This document shows, in pieces, positions 1 through 6,270 of a stretch of DNA of 10,464 nt (positions are counted from its first letter, which is position 1; each line of letters begins with the position of its first letter). Origin of the DNA: Nitrospira sp. (GTDB taxonomy: Bacteria; Nitrospirota; Nitrospiria; Nitrospirales; Nitrospiraceae); assembly GCA_030456405.1 (NCBI GenBank), contig JAKDNQ010000066.1, positions 1-10,464 of the forward strand, in the 5' to 3' direction. Below the pieces are notes generated by a model, which worked only from the letters and a program-made list of their open reading frames with translations, searched no databases and was not told the DNA's origin. The position numbers were made by a program, and so were the translations under genes.

Positions 1-1698
1 CTCGGCATCGCGCACAAGGACAAGATCTTTCTTGGAACGGCGGCGGGAGTCGGCAATCCGGTGATCTATTTCGGCTCGAAGACGGGCCGTGACGGGATTC
101 ATGGGGCGACGATGGCCTCCGATTCTTTCGACGACCAATCGGAACAGAAGCGGCCTACGGTGCAGGTAGGCGATCCGTTTCAAGAGAAGTTATTGTTGGA
201 AGCCTGTCTCGAACTGATGGCGGGCGATCTGCTGGTCGGTATCCAGGACATGGGAGCGGCTGGCTTGACCAGTTCGTCCTGTGAGATGGCGTCGCGGGCC
301 GGCAATGGAATCGATCTTGACCTGACCGACGTGCCTCGGCGTGAGCCGGGCATGACGCCCTATGAATTGATGCTGTCGGAATCGCAAGAGCGCATGCTGA
401 TGGTGGCGCAGGCGGGTAAGGAAGAGGAATGTATCAGGATCTGCAAAAAGTGGGATCTCGACGTGGCGGTGGTGGGGCGGGTAACTGGCGATGGAATTCT
501 CCGCGTGAGAGATCAGGGTAAAGTGGTGGCGGAGATTCCGGCGAAGTCGCTGGCGGATGACGGGCCACGCTATGAGCGTCCGTATTCGCCGCCAGGTTAT
601 CAAGACATGTTGACCAATCTGAATTACGACGCGCTGCCCGATGTGAAGGATGCGAGTGCGGCGCTGTTATCCTTGCTGGAGTCGCCGACGATTGCGAGTA
701 AACGCTGGGTTTATGAACAGTACGACCACATGGTACGGACCAATACGATCGTTCGGCCTGGTTCTGACGCAGCGGTGGTTCGTATCAAGGGGACGAACAA
801 AGCGCTCGCGATGACGGTGGACTGCAATAGCCGCTACTGCCTGCTGCATCCTTATGAAGGGGCTCGTCTAGCGGTGGCTGAGGCGGCGAGGAATCTGATC
901 TGTTCAGGTGCGGAGCCGATAGGGCTGACGGATTGCTTGAATTTCGGCAATCCAGAGCGTCCTGAAATTATGTGGCAGTTTGTGCTGACGATCGAGGGGA
1001 TGAAGGATGCCTGTGAGTATTTTAAGATTCCCATCGTCAGCGGTAACGTCAGTTTCTACAATGAGACCAATGGCCTCTCGATTTATCCCACCCCGATGCT
1101 GGGGATGGTGGGTCTAATCGATGCGGCCGATAAGACGATGACGCAGTGGTTCAAGCAGGACGGCGATGCGATTCTTCTCTTGGGTAAGACGAAAGAGGAT
1201 CTCGGTGGCAGTGAATATCTGAAAGTGCTCCATCACCGGGAGCAGGGATCGCCGCCGCTCCTGAGTCTTGAAACGGAGAAGGCCCTTCATGACTTTATGC
1301 TGAACGCGATTCGTGAGGGCGTTGTGCAATCCGCTCACGATTGCTCAGATGGCGGGTTGTCAGTCGCACTGGCTGAATGTTGTATCTCGTCCCCGGACAC
1401 CAGGCGAGGCGCTGTGGTAACATTACACCTCGATGCATTGAGGTTGGATGCCCTCTTGTTCGGCGAGAGTCAATCACGGGTAGTCCTTTCGGTGAAGCCT
1501 GAGCTGGTCGATCAGGTATTGAATCGCGCCTGGGACTCCGGTATTCCAGCGATGAAAATTGGGATCGTAGGAGGAAACCGTTTTGTTATCGATGTGGAGA
1601 AGGGGCAGTGGAGCGAAGGTTACCATGTCGATCTCCCTGTCGATCAACTTTATGACCGATGGGCTTTTTCGATTGAACGCACACTGGAACAGCAGTAA
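1..1698 (+). CDS. purL: Phosphoribosylformylglycinamidine synthase, large subunit PurL (5' end missing)
   Basis: The frame is open from the first base of the window through a TAA stop, giving 565 residues of the C-terminal part. The beginning lies outside; small-type PurL is usually about 740 residues, so roughly 175-190 are missing. PurL uses ATP and glutamine-derived ammonia (from PurQ) to turn FGAR into FGAM, step four of cytoplasmic purine synthesis. Family motifs in window codon numbering: [16 protein letters not shown] from codon 25, GDPFQEK at 57-63, QDMGAAGL at 82-89 and HDCSDGGLS from 446. The second AIR-synthase-like half starts near codon 200 and contains the conserved [11 protein letters not shown] stretch. 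An in-frame GTG at 61 is not the start, because conserved PurL sequence ([20 protein letters not shown]) precedes it. purF starts 10-25 nt downstream, so the two are probably co-transcribed. Confidence 0.97.
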   Translation, partial: LGIAHKDKIFLGTAAGVGNPVIYFGSKTGRDGIHGATMASDSFDDQSEQKRPTVQVGDPFQEKLLLEACLELMAGDLLVGIQDMGAAGLTSSSCEMASRAGNGIDLDLTDVPRREPGMTPYELMLSESQERMLMVAQAGKEEECIRICKKWDLDVAVVGRVTGDGILRVRDQGKVVAEIPAKSLADDGPRYERPYSPPGYQDMLTNLNYDALPDVKDASAALLSLLESPTIASKRWVYEQYDHMVRTNTIVRPGSDAAVVRIKGTNKALAMTVDCNSRYCLLHPYEGARLAVAEAARNLICSGAEPIGLTDCLNFGNPERPEIMWQFVLTIEGMKDACEYFKIPIVSGNVSFYNETNGLSIYPTPMLGMVGLIDAADKTMTQWFKQDGDAILLLGKTKEDLGGSEYLKVLHHREQGSPPLLSLETEKALHDFMLNAIREGVVQSAHDCSDGGLSVALAECCISSPDTRRGAVVTLHLDALRLDALLFGESQSRVVLSVKPELVDQVLNRAWDSGIPAMKIGIVGGNRFVIDVEKGQWSEGYHVDLPVDQLYDRWAFSIERTLEQQ

Positions 1699-1726
1699 GG
1701 GGTGAAGGGTGAGGGGTAAGGGGTTG
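1696..1726 (+). promoter_or_regulatory. Purine-rich tract with two possible purF ribosome binding sites
   Basis: The purL-purF junction is a degenerate direct repeat of GGGGTGAAG / GGGTGAGGGGTAAGGGG type. It offers two start choices for purF. One is GTG at 1709, with AAGGGG at 1697-1702 six bases upstream. The other is TTG at 1724, with AGGGG at 1712-1716 seven bases upstream. The tract is both Shine-Dalgarno-like and repetitive, so the sequence does not decide between them. Confidence 0.5.
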
Positions 1727-3142
1727 CCAATAGTCGGTAACGACAAGTTTCACGACGAGTGTGCTGTCTTCGGCATTTATGGCCACAAGGAAGCGGCAAA
1801 CCTCACCTATCTCGGGTTGTATGCCCTGCAGCATCGCGGACAGGAAGCCTCCGGCATCGTCTCAGGCGATGGCGAGCAGTTTTATGTCCATAAGGGGAAG
1901 GGGCTTGTCGCCGATATTTACAATACCAAGGCGCTCGATCAATTGATCGGTTCGATGGCGATCGGTCACAATCGTTACTCCACGGCTGGAGGGAACGATC
2001 TTAAGAACGTTCAGCCATTCTCGGTCAACTTTGCGTTTGGAAATCTGGCCCTCGCCCATAACGGTAATCTCATCAATGCTCAAGTGTTGCGTCATGAGCT
2101 TGAAGCGTACGGCGCAATCTTTCAATCCACCTCAGACAGCGAAGTCATCATCCATCTGATCGCTCATTCGCGGGCTGACACGCTGTTGGCCCGCATCATC
2201 GATGCATTGAGCCAAGTCCGAGGGGCATTTTCAATCGTATTACAAACAGATGAGGGGGTTATCGCGGTTCGGGATCCCCATGGGTTCCGCCCCCTCTGTC
2301 TCGGCCGGTTGGGCGATACCCACCTTGTCGCGTCAGAAACCTGCGCGTTCGATCTGCTCGGTGCGGAAATTGTGCGCGAAATCGAGCCCGGGGAGCTACT
2401 CTTACTCAATGATGCCGGTGTGACGAGTTATAGGCCGTTTGTCCCGGTCAGCCCCGCCATGTGTGTGTTCGAATACGTCTACTTTGCCAGACCGGACAGC
2501 AAGATATTCGGTGCGAATGCGGTGTATGGCACGCGCAAGGCCTTGGGCAGACAGCTGGCGAAAGAATCGCCGGTGGCCGCGGATATCGTTATTCCTGTAC
2601 CGGACTCCGGGGTGCCCGCTTCGCTTGGTTATGCTGAGGGAGCGGGGATTCCATTTGAACTTGGGCTGATTCGAAATCACTATGTCGGCCGCACCTTCAT
2701 TGAACCGGAACAATCGATCCGCCATTTTGGCGTAAAAGTGAAGCTCAACGCTGTGCCTGAAGTGTTGGAGGGGAAACGGGTCGTCGTGGTCGATGATTCG
2801 CTGGTACGGGGTACGACAAGCCGCAAAATTGTGAAGATGCTTCGTAATGCCGGAGCCAAAGAAGTGCATATGCGGATCAGTTCGCCGCCGATTATCTCTC
2901 CCTGTTTCTACGGTATCGATACGCCTACCAAGAAGGAACTTATCGCTTCCAGCCACACGACCGAAGAGATTCGGAAATACATTACAGCGGATAGCCTTGC
3001 CTATTTAAGTCTCGATGGCATGCTGAATGCCTCTCCTGGGATACCGGGCCAGTATTGCACCGCCTGCTTTACCGAACGCTACCCCATTCCTTTGACCCGC
3101 GCTGAGGAGTGGCAGCTTGGCCTCTTCGAACCATCCCTCTAG
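1709..3142 (+). CDS. purF: Amidophosphoribosyltransferase PurF (iron-sulfur, propeptide type)
   Basis: This enzyme catalyses the first committed step of purine synthesis: PRPP + glutamine gives 5-phosphoribosylamine, in the cytoplasm. With the GTG start it is 477 residues, normal for the family. The N-terminal Ntn glutaminase domain begins at Cys18 ([14 protein letters not shown]), so maturation should remove a 17-residue propeptide, or 12 residues if TTG 1724 is the start. SLQHRGQE-like ([13 protein letters not shown]), [10 protein letters not shown] and LAHNGNLIN motifs follow. The phosphoribosyltransferase domain has the PRPP loop [14 protein letters not shown], with Asp362-Asp363. Cys252, Cys399, Cys450 and Cys453 match the four cluster ligands of the Bacillus subtilis-type 4Fe-4S enzyme. 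By analogy with that enzyme (known), oxygen sensitivity and AMP/GMP feedback are expected. The stop TAG shares its last base with a palindromic repeat. Confidence 0.97.
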   Translation: MRGKGLPIVGNDKFHDECAVFGIYGHKEAANLTYLGLYALQHRGQEASGIVSGDGEQFYVHKGKGLVADIYNTKALDQLIGSMAIGHNRYSTAGGNDLKNVQPFSVNFAFGNLALAHNGNLINAQVLRHELEAYGAIFQSTSDSEVIIHLIAHSRADTLLARIIDALSQVRGAFSIVLQTDEGVIAVRDPHGFRPLCLGRLGDTHLVASETCAFDLLGAEIVREIEPGELLLLNDAGVTSYRPFVPVSPAMCVFEYVYFARPDSKIFGANAVYGTRKALGRQLAKESPVAADIVIPVPDSGVPASLGYAEGAGIPFELGLIRNHYVGRTFIEPEQSIRHFGVKVKLNAVPEVLEGKRVVVVDDSLVRGTTSRKIVKMLRNAGAKEVHMRISSPPIISPCFYGIDTPTKKELIASSHTTEEIRKYITADSLAYLSLDGMLNASPGIPGQYCTACFTERYPIPLTRAEEWQLGLFEPSL

Positions 3143-3267
3143 CAGGCTGCTGAAAAAGTCCACCAGCTTCGTTCTCAGTCGTCCGTCTCCTTGCGACGTA
3201 CCCCGAGGGTGCGCCTCAGTCGCCAAACTCCCTGCGGCCTCGCTAGACGAATTTTTTAGCAACCTGC
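3142..3267. repeat. Palindromic intergenic repeat element, Nitrospira type (about 126 bp)
   Basis: The ends form an imperfect terminal inverted repeat: GCAGGCTGCTGAAAAA at 3142-3157 pairs with TTTTTTAGCAACCTGC at 3252-3267, 14 of 16 positions complementary. The interior (GTCCACCAGC, CTTGCGACGTACC, GAGGGTGCGCC, CTGCGGCCTCGCTAGACG) is also partly self-complementary. There is no transposase and no target-site duplication I can recognise. It resembles a REP/MITE-like family I remember as abundant between Nitrospira genes. A partial copy lies at 7667-7692. It could act as a 3' hairpin for purF mRNA. Confidence 0.75.
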
Positions 3268-3312
3268 GGTCCTTCTCCACCTAAGTGCGGTTCGCACGGG
3301 GCTCTCCTGCCA
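3268..3312. other. Short spacer with a small hairpin
   Basis: Between the palindromic element and the candidate promoter there is only a small perfect hairpin: GTGCG (3285-3289), loop GTT, CGCAC (3293-3297), followed by GGGG and not by a T-run, so it is not a convincing rho-independent terminator. No gene is seen. Confidence 0.4.
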
Positions 3313-3342
3313 TTGCCCATGAAAAAATCTGCATGGTAGGAT
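3313..3342 (+). promoter_or_regulatory. Candidate sigma-70-type promoter for the thioredoxin-like gene
   Basis: TTGCCC at 3313-3318 and TAGGAT at 3337-3342 are separated by 18 bases; each matches four of six consensus positions. A start of transcription around 3349-3350 would put the hairpin at 3352-3437 at the very 5' end of the mRNA. The match is modest and this is an inference. Confidence 0.35.
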
Positions 3343-3351
3343 AGCGCGTCA

Positions 3352-3437
3352 GGAAGTGCTGAGTGCTAAGTTATGAGTGCTGAGCGGGTTTGATTACTTC
3401 CTCGTTCATAACTCAGCACTCAGGACTCAGCACTTCC
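3352..3437. repeat. Large inverted repeat (AGTGCTGAG family) upstream of the thioredoxin-like gene
   Basis: GGAAGTGCTGAG (3352-3363) pairs perfectly with CTCAGCACTTCC (3426-3437). TGCTAAGTTATG (3364-3375) pairs with CATAACTCAGCA (3407-3418) with one mismatch. A 7-nt bulge (3419-3425) interrupts the right arm and the loop is 31 nt. AGTGCTGAG also occurs twice as a direct repeat (3356, 3376). It ends nine bases before the ribosome binding site at 3446. I recall similar repeats scattered through Nitrospira intergenic regions. Confidence 0.7.
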
Positions 3438-3445
3438 GAAGAAAT

Positions 3446-3450
3446 GGAGG
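3446..3450 (+). promoter_or_regulatory. Ribosome binding site fixing the start of the thioredoxin-like gene
   Basis: GGAGG lies five bases before ATG 3456. This selects 3456 over the in-frame TTG at 3390, which lies in the hairpin loop, and the ATG at 3444. Confidence 0.8.
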
Positions 3451-3455
3451 CTGTG

Positions 3456-3986
3456 ATGAAACGCATGGTCCTTGTCCTTGGGGGGCTGCTGGTCCCAGTT
3501 CTTACAGCCCATCTGGTCCTCTCCGCAGGGTTGTTCAAGGTGGGTGAGAAGGCGCCTTCGTTTGGGTTGACGGCCATCACCGGTGAGAATTTAGGGCTGG
3601 GTACCTATCAAGGAAAAGTTGTGGTACTTGGGCTGTTTCATATTTGTGAGCCCTGTATGGTGCAGGGAACGGCGCTTCAAAAAGTTTCTGAGATGACGAA
3701 AGGGAAAGACGTGATTGTGCTCGGCGTCAATTCTTCCGGCGACTCCAAGAAGAATGTTGTCGAGTTTTTGTCCGCTTTTCCAGTGAAAGTCACCTATCCC
3801 TATCTGCTCGATCCAAACAAAGTGACGGACAAATTGTACGGCGGAGGAAAGTTTATTCCCAACGTCTATGTGATCGATCAGCAGGGTGTGATCCGATGGC
3901 AGCGTGTCGGCAATATGGATCTGGCTGGCGAAGAGGTGATTGTGGCGGAAGTCGAAAAGTTGTTGGCGGGCGGAAATAAAATGTAA
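3456..3986 (+). CDS. Exported thioredoxin-fold protein (TlpA/AhpC-TSA-like redoxin)
   Basis: The protein has 176 residues. Residues 1-24 look like a signal peptide or signal anchor: MKRMVLVLGG, then a hydrophobic stretch ending near LVLSAG. The mature part starts with KVGEKAPSFGL, the usual beginning of redoxin domains. The active-site pair is Cys64-Glu-Pro-Cys67 (HICEPC), and the cis-proline expected in a thioredoxin fold is Pro135 (KFIPNVYVID). The VVVLGLF and VIVLGVNSSGD strands also fit TlpA/ResA-like proteins. Such proteins reduce or isomerise disulfides outside the cytoplasm, for example in cytochrome c maturation (known for the family); the partner here is unknown. GEPC-like active sites lacking the usual aromatic or Gly residue occur in this group, so CEPC is compatible with redox activity. 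It probably has its own promoter (3313-3342), and a strong hairpin follows the stop by two bases. Confidence 0.85.
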   Translation: MKRMVLVLGGLLVPVLTAHLVLSAGLFKVGEKAPSFGLTAITGENLGLGTYQGKVVVLGLFHICEPCMVQGTALQKVSEMTKGKDVIVLGVNSSGDSKKNVVEFLSAFPVKVTYPYLLDPNKVTDKLYGGGKFIPNVYVIDQQGVIRWQRVGNMDLAGEEVIVAEVEKLLAGGNKM

Positions 3987-3988
3987 GA

Positions 3989-4084
3989 GCGGCGGCGGTC
4001 GGGCCGTCTCCCTGCTCGCAGACCCCTCGCCTCAGAAGGTGATCGGTCGATGCGCGCAATAGGAGACAACCCGACCGCCGCCGC
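3989..4084. repeat. GC-rich hairpin between the redoxin and the 79-residue gene
   Basis: GCGGCGGCGGTCGGG at 3989-4003 is perfectly complementary to CCCGACCGCCGCCGC at 4070-4084 (15 bp). After a 2-nt mismatch, GTCTCC (4006-4011) pairs with GGAGAC (4062-4067). That makes a stem of 23 positions with 21 pairs and a 50-nt loop. It begins two bases after the TAA at 3984-3986. No T-run follows, so it is not a standard terminator; it may protect or attenuate the transcript. Its right arm falls inside an upstream extension of the next reading frame, which argues against that extension being coding. Confidence 0.75.
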
Positions 4085-4124
4085 GAAGAGAAACGCCGCC
4101 TGGTGGAAGAGGAAGGTGGAGAGT

Positions 4125-4364
4125 ATGGATGAGATGGAAGAGGGGAAACAGAAGTTTTTGGAGGTAGTGAAGGGGATTGATGGCGCTGTGCAGGTGGTCA
4201 TTCCCGTTACGCCTTCTAATAGCATGTTTCTGATTTCACTCACGAAAGGGCCGAATCGAAAATTCATTACGGTTTCGGAAGACGACATTATCGATCTGCC
4301 GAATGAGGCGAGCATTCTGTCCAAGATCACAAAAACTGTCAAAGATGCTGTCGCGGCGCTGTGA
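4125..4364 (+). CDS. Small conserved-looking protein of unknown function (79 aa)
   Basis: A 79-residue, mostly soluble protein: MDEMEEGKQKFLEVVKGIDG, a beta-rich middle (VQVVIPVTPSNSMFLISLTKG, then KFITVSEDDIIDL) and an amphipathic C-terminal helix (ILSKITKTVKDAV). There are no cysteines, no signal peptide and no membrane segment. I do not recognise a domain. The frame is open from 4050, but ATG 4125 is preferred: GGAAGG at 4111-4116 and GGAG at 4118-4121 precede it, while the extra N-terminus would be encoded by the arm of the GC-rich hairpin. It sits 138 bases after the redoxin and 47 before the metallo-beta-lactamase-fold gene on the same strand, so it may belong to either unit. The codon pattern looks coding, but the function is unknown. 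Confidence 0.7.
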   Translation: MDEMEEGKQKFLEVVKGIDGAVQVVIPVTPSNSMFLISLTKGPNRKFITVSEDDIIDLPNEASILSKITKTVKDAVAAL

Positions 4365-4375
4365 ATCCATCCGCG

Positions 4376-4407
4376 CCATAGGCTATCAGCTATAAGCCAT
4401 TAGCTTT
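4376..4407. repeat. Short AGCTAT-type intergenic repeat with a possible -10 box
   Basis: The 47-nt gap contains reiterated GCTAT / AGC units (GGCTATCAGC TATAAGCC ATTAGC) with weak self-complementarity (GGCT at 4381-4384 with AGCC at 4395-4398). TATAAG at 4391-4396 resembles a -10 box. If used, it would start transcription about ten bases before ATG 4412. No good -35 is present and no Shine-Dalgarno is visible. Weak evidence. Confidence 0.3.
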
Positions 4408-4411
4408 TGTT

Positions 4412-5014
4412 ATGAAAAATCTCCTCCCCGGCATCTGGCAATGGTCTTGGTTCTCGGAGGAGAAGCAACTCAATTTCAACGGGCTCTTCTTGACGATCGG
4501 AGAACATAAGATTCTGATCGATCCCCCGCCGATGACAGGCGAGGCGAGTTCTACGATCCTTCGCAACGGCCCTGTCGATTACATCGTCGTGACGAATCGC
4601 GACCATGCGCGTGAAGCGGCACAGTACCAAGGTGAATTTCACTGCCAGCTGTATGTACCGGACGCGGATGCAGCGCAGATGGACCTCAAGTCCACCAAAA
4701 CGTTCAAAGACGGGGAATTGTTGCCGGGCGGAATCTGGGTGATTCAGCTAAAAGACCAGAAGTCTCCCGGTGAGTCGGCCCTGTTCATTTCTCAGGGAAA
4801 GGGTGTGCTGATTGTCGGCGATGCCCTGATCGGAAAGCCCGCCGGATTCGTGCGTATGCTCTCCGATGAAAAATACGCCGATGTGACGAAGGCTCGAGAA
4901 GGATTACGCCGCCTCCTCAAGTACAATTTCGATAGTCTGTTGGTCGGCGACGGTGTCTCGATTCTGACCGGCGCCAAGCAGGCGGTCGAACGATTGTTCC
5001 AGCCTTCATCATGA
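4412..5014 (+). CDS. Metallo-beta-lactamase-fold protein with altered metal-binding motifs
   Basis: The 200 residues follow the MBL-fold strand order: NGLFLTIGEHKILIDPPP (23-40), DYIVVTNRDHAREA (56-69), a SPGESALFI segment (118-126), GVLIVGDALIG (131-141) and DSLLVGDGVSIL (174-185). The positions that normally carry the metal-binding HxHxDH read TNRDH (61-65), and the usual PGHxxGS histidine is Glu121 in PGES. The canonical zinc site is therefore absent or rebuilt. I recall an uncharacterised hydrolase-like MBL subgroup with these same variants, so this may be a family trait and not decay. There is no signal peptide, so it is presumably cytoplasmic. ATG 4412 is the natural start but lacks a clear Shine-Dalgarno. 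The stop TGA overlaps the next ATG (ATGA at 5011-5014), indicating translational coupling to the TPR gene. Confidence 0.8.
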   Translation: MKNLLPGIWQWSWFSEEKQLNFNGLFLTIGEHKILIDPPPMTGEASSTILRNGPVDYIVVTNRDHAREAAQYQGEFHCQLYVPDADAAQMDLKSTKTFKDGELLPGGIWVIQLKDQKSPGESALFISQGKGVLIVGDALIGKPAGFVRMLSDEKYADVTKAREGLRRLLKYNFDSLLVGDGVSILTGAKQAVERLFQPSS

Positions 5015-5805
5015 CGCTGCGCAACGGACTATCAGAGGAACTGAATCGCCAGGGAAACGAGCATTTCTCGCGCGGGCTCTACACCGATGCCTATACTTGC
5101 TATGCGAAGGCTCTGGAATGCGACCGGCTGACCGGAGACCAACGGGCGTTGGCGGCTACGCTGGGAAATCTTGGAAACATATGCGCGGTGAGCGGGCGTC
5201 GGGAATCGGCTCAGACTTATTATCAGGAGGTATTGGAACTCCAGAAGATTCTTGGGGATGAAAAAGGAATCGGCACGACGTTAGGCAATTTAGGGAACTT
5301 GAGAGCCGATGCGGGTGAATGGGATCGCGCCAAGGCCTATTATCTCGAAGCCTTGGATCTGATGTGCAAGACGCAGGACGATGCAGGCAAGGCGGTGCTG
5401 TTTTCTGATCTTGGCTTAGTCGCGCGCGAGACCAAAGAGTTCGAGCAGGCGATCGGATACTATGAACAATCACTGGTTTTGATGCGGCGATTGGGGAATG
5501 AGGGCGGCGTCGCCGATGCCTGGCGCATGATCGGTCGAACGTTTTTACTCCAGCAGCGTTACGACGACGCCATCGCCTGTTGCCAAACGAGCCAATCCAT
5601 TGCCGAACGGGCGCGCGATGAGCTTCGGACGGGCGGGGCTCGCTATGTATTGGTCCAATGTTATGAGGAGATCGGCAAGCTGCGTGAGGCGGCGGACCTT
5701 CTTGAACTGGTCGTACACATGGATCGTAAATATCAGTTGCCTAAACTTCAAGAGAATATCCAACGGTTGGCGGTGTTGCGTGCCCGTCTTGCCGGGGCAA
5801 GATGA
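5011..5805 (+). CDS. TPR-repeat protein
   Basis: The 264 residues are almost entirely helical tetratricopeptide units spaced about 40 residues apart, as in the kinesin-light-chain/TPR_12 type. The units start near residues 10, 47, 87, 127, 167 and 207. The clearest are LGNLGNICAVSGRRESAQTY, LGNLGNLRADAGEWDRAKAY, FSDLGLVARETKEFEQAIGY and WRMIGRTFLLQQRYDDAIAC. No enzymatic domain, signal peptide or membrane segment is seen, so it is probably a cytoplasmic scaffold or adaptor. Its start overlaps the stop of the MBL-fold gene by four bases, and the next gene begins 27 bases after its stop. This suggests it holds or regulates products of the same operon (inference). Units 2 and 3 are the most alike, as expected from internal duplication. 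Confidence 0.88.
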   Translation: MTLRNGLSEELNRQGNEHFSRGLYTDAYTCYAKALECDRLTGDQRALAATLGNLGNICAVSGRRESAQTYYQEVLELQKILGDEKGIGTTLGNLGNLRADAGEWDRAKAYYLEALDLMCKTQDDAGKAVLFSDLGLVARETKEFEQAIGYYEQSLVLMRRLGNEGGVADAWRMIGRTFLLQQRYDDAIACCQTSQSIAERARDELRTGGARYVLVQCYEEIGKLREAADLLELVVHMDRKYQLPKLQENIQRLAVLRARLAGAR

Positions 5806-5832
5806 GGCGCCGCCTCCGAGAAAGGCGCACAC

Positions 5833-6270
5833 ATGAGTGAAGAAGTTTCATCCGCCTGGACCTCTCTCCGGGCCTCGCTGGCGCCGGCATTCCCTCAACT
5901 ACAAGAATTCGAGGCAGGCGGCGCGGTGACAATGGATCTTGGCTCCGATGGTTGGATGCTGGAGCTCACGCCGGACGGACGATTGCTTTGCCAGTACGGT
6001 ATGGCGCTGGACGATGTGATGACCCTTCTATCCGATGGAACGCCGGAAGATCTTGGCATCGACGAGATTGCGAAACAGGCCAAGTATTACATCCAACCGG
6101 AGGTTTCGAAGTATCGTGCGATCCTACTGAAATCCGGTTTTTCTGAACAGACCGAAATAACCGATGACTACGTCGCTGCGTTTTTTGAACGGAACATAGA
6201 CCAGACAAACCCCATAGCCGTGCAGGATCTCATGCGCTGGTGTGTGAAGACAATCGGTGTGGCTCGGTGA
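5833..6270 (+). CDS. Protein of unknown function (145 aa) in the MBL-TPR-methyltransferase operon
   Basis: A soluble 145-residue acidic protein. A helical N-terminus (SAWTSLRASLAPAFPQLQEF) leads into an alternating strand region (GAVTMDLGSDGWMLELTPDGRLLCQYG, 30-56). A helix-rich C-terminal half follows (DLGIDEIAKQAKYYIQPEV; DDYVAAFFERNIDQTNPIAVQDLMRWCVKTIG). It has Cys53 and Cys137 but no CxxC motif, and no signal peptide or membrane segment. I do not recognise a family. GAGAAAGG at 5818-5825, seven bases before ATG 5833, supports the start. It lies 27 bases after the TPR gene, and its TGA overlaps the GTG start of the methyltransferase (GTGA at 6267-6270), so translation of the two is probably coupled. 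Confidence 0.85.
   Translation: MSEEVSSAWTSLRASLAPAFPQLQEFEAGGAVTMDLGSDGWMLELTPDGRLLCQYGMALDDVMTLLSDGTPEDLGIDEIAKQAKYYIQPEVSKYRAILLKSGFSEQTEITDDYVAAFFERNIDQTNPIAVQDLMRWCVKTIGVAR

Noticed and set aside
2402..2956. 184-codon open frame on the - strand inside purF
   Set aside because: It is antisense to the conserved phosphoribosyltransferase domain of PurF and shows no domain of its own.
3251..3267. T-run at the end of the palindromic element as a rho-independent terminator for purF
   Set aside because: The T-run is part of the element's inverted end (it pairs with the A-run at the other end) and is followed by a GC-rich stretch, so it does not form a stem followed by a U-tail.
4050..4124. 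N-terminal extension of the 79-residue protein from ATG 4050
   Set aside because: The extension includes the right arm of the GC-rich hairpin and has a basic, low-information sequence. ATG 4125 has the better ribosome binding site.
5804..5816. GAGGCGCCGCCTC palindrome at the stop of the TPR gene
   Set aside because: It allows only a 5-bp stem with a 3-nt loop inside a closely spaced operon, and nothing else supports a terminator or operator.
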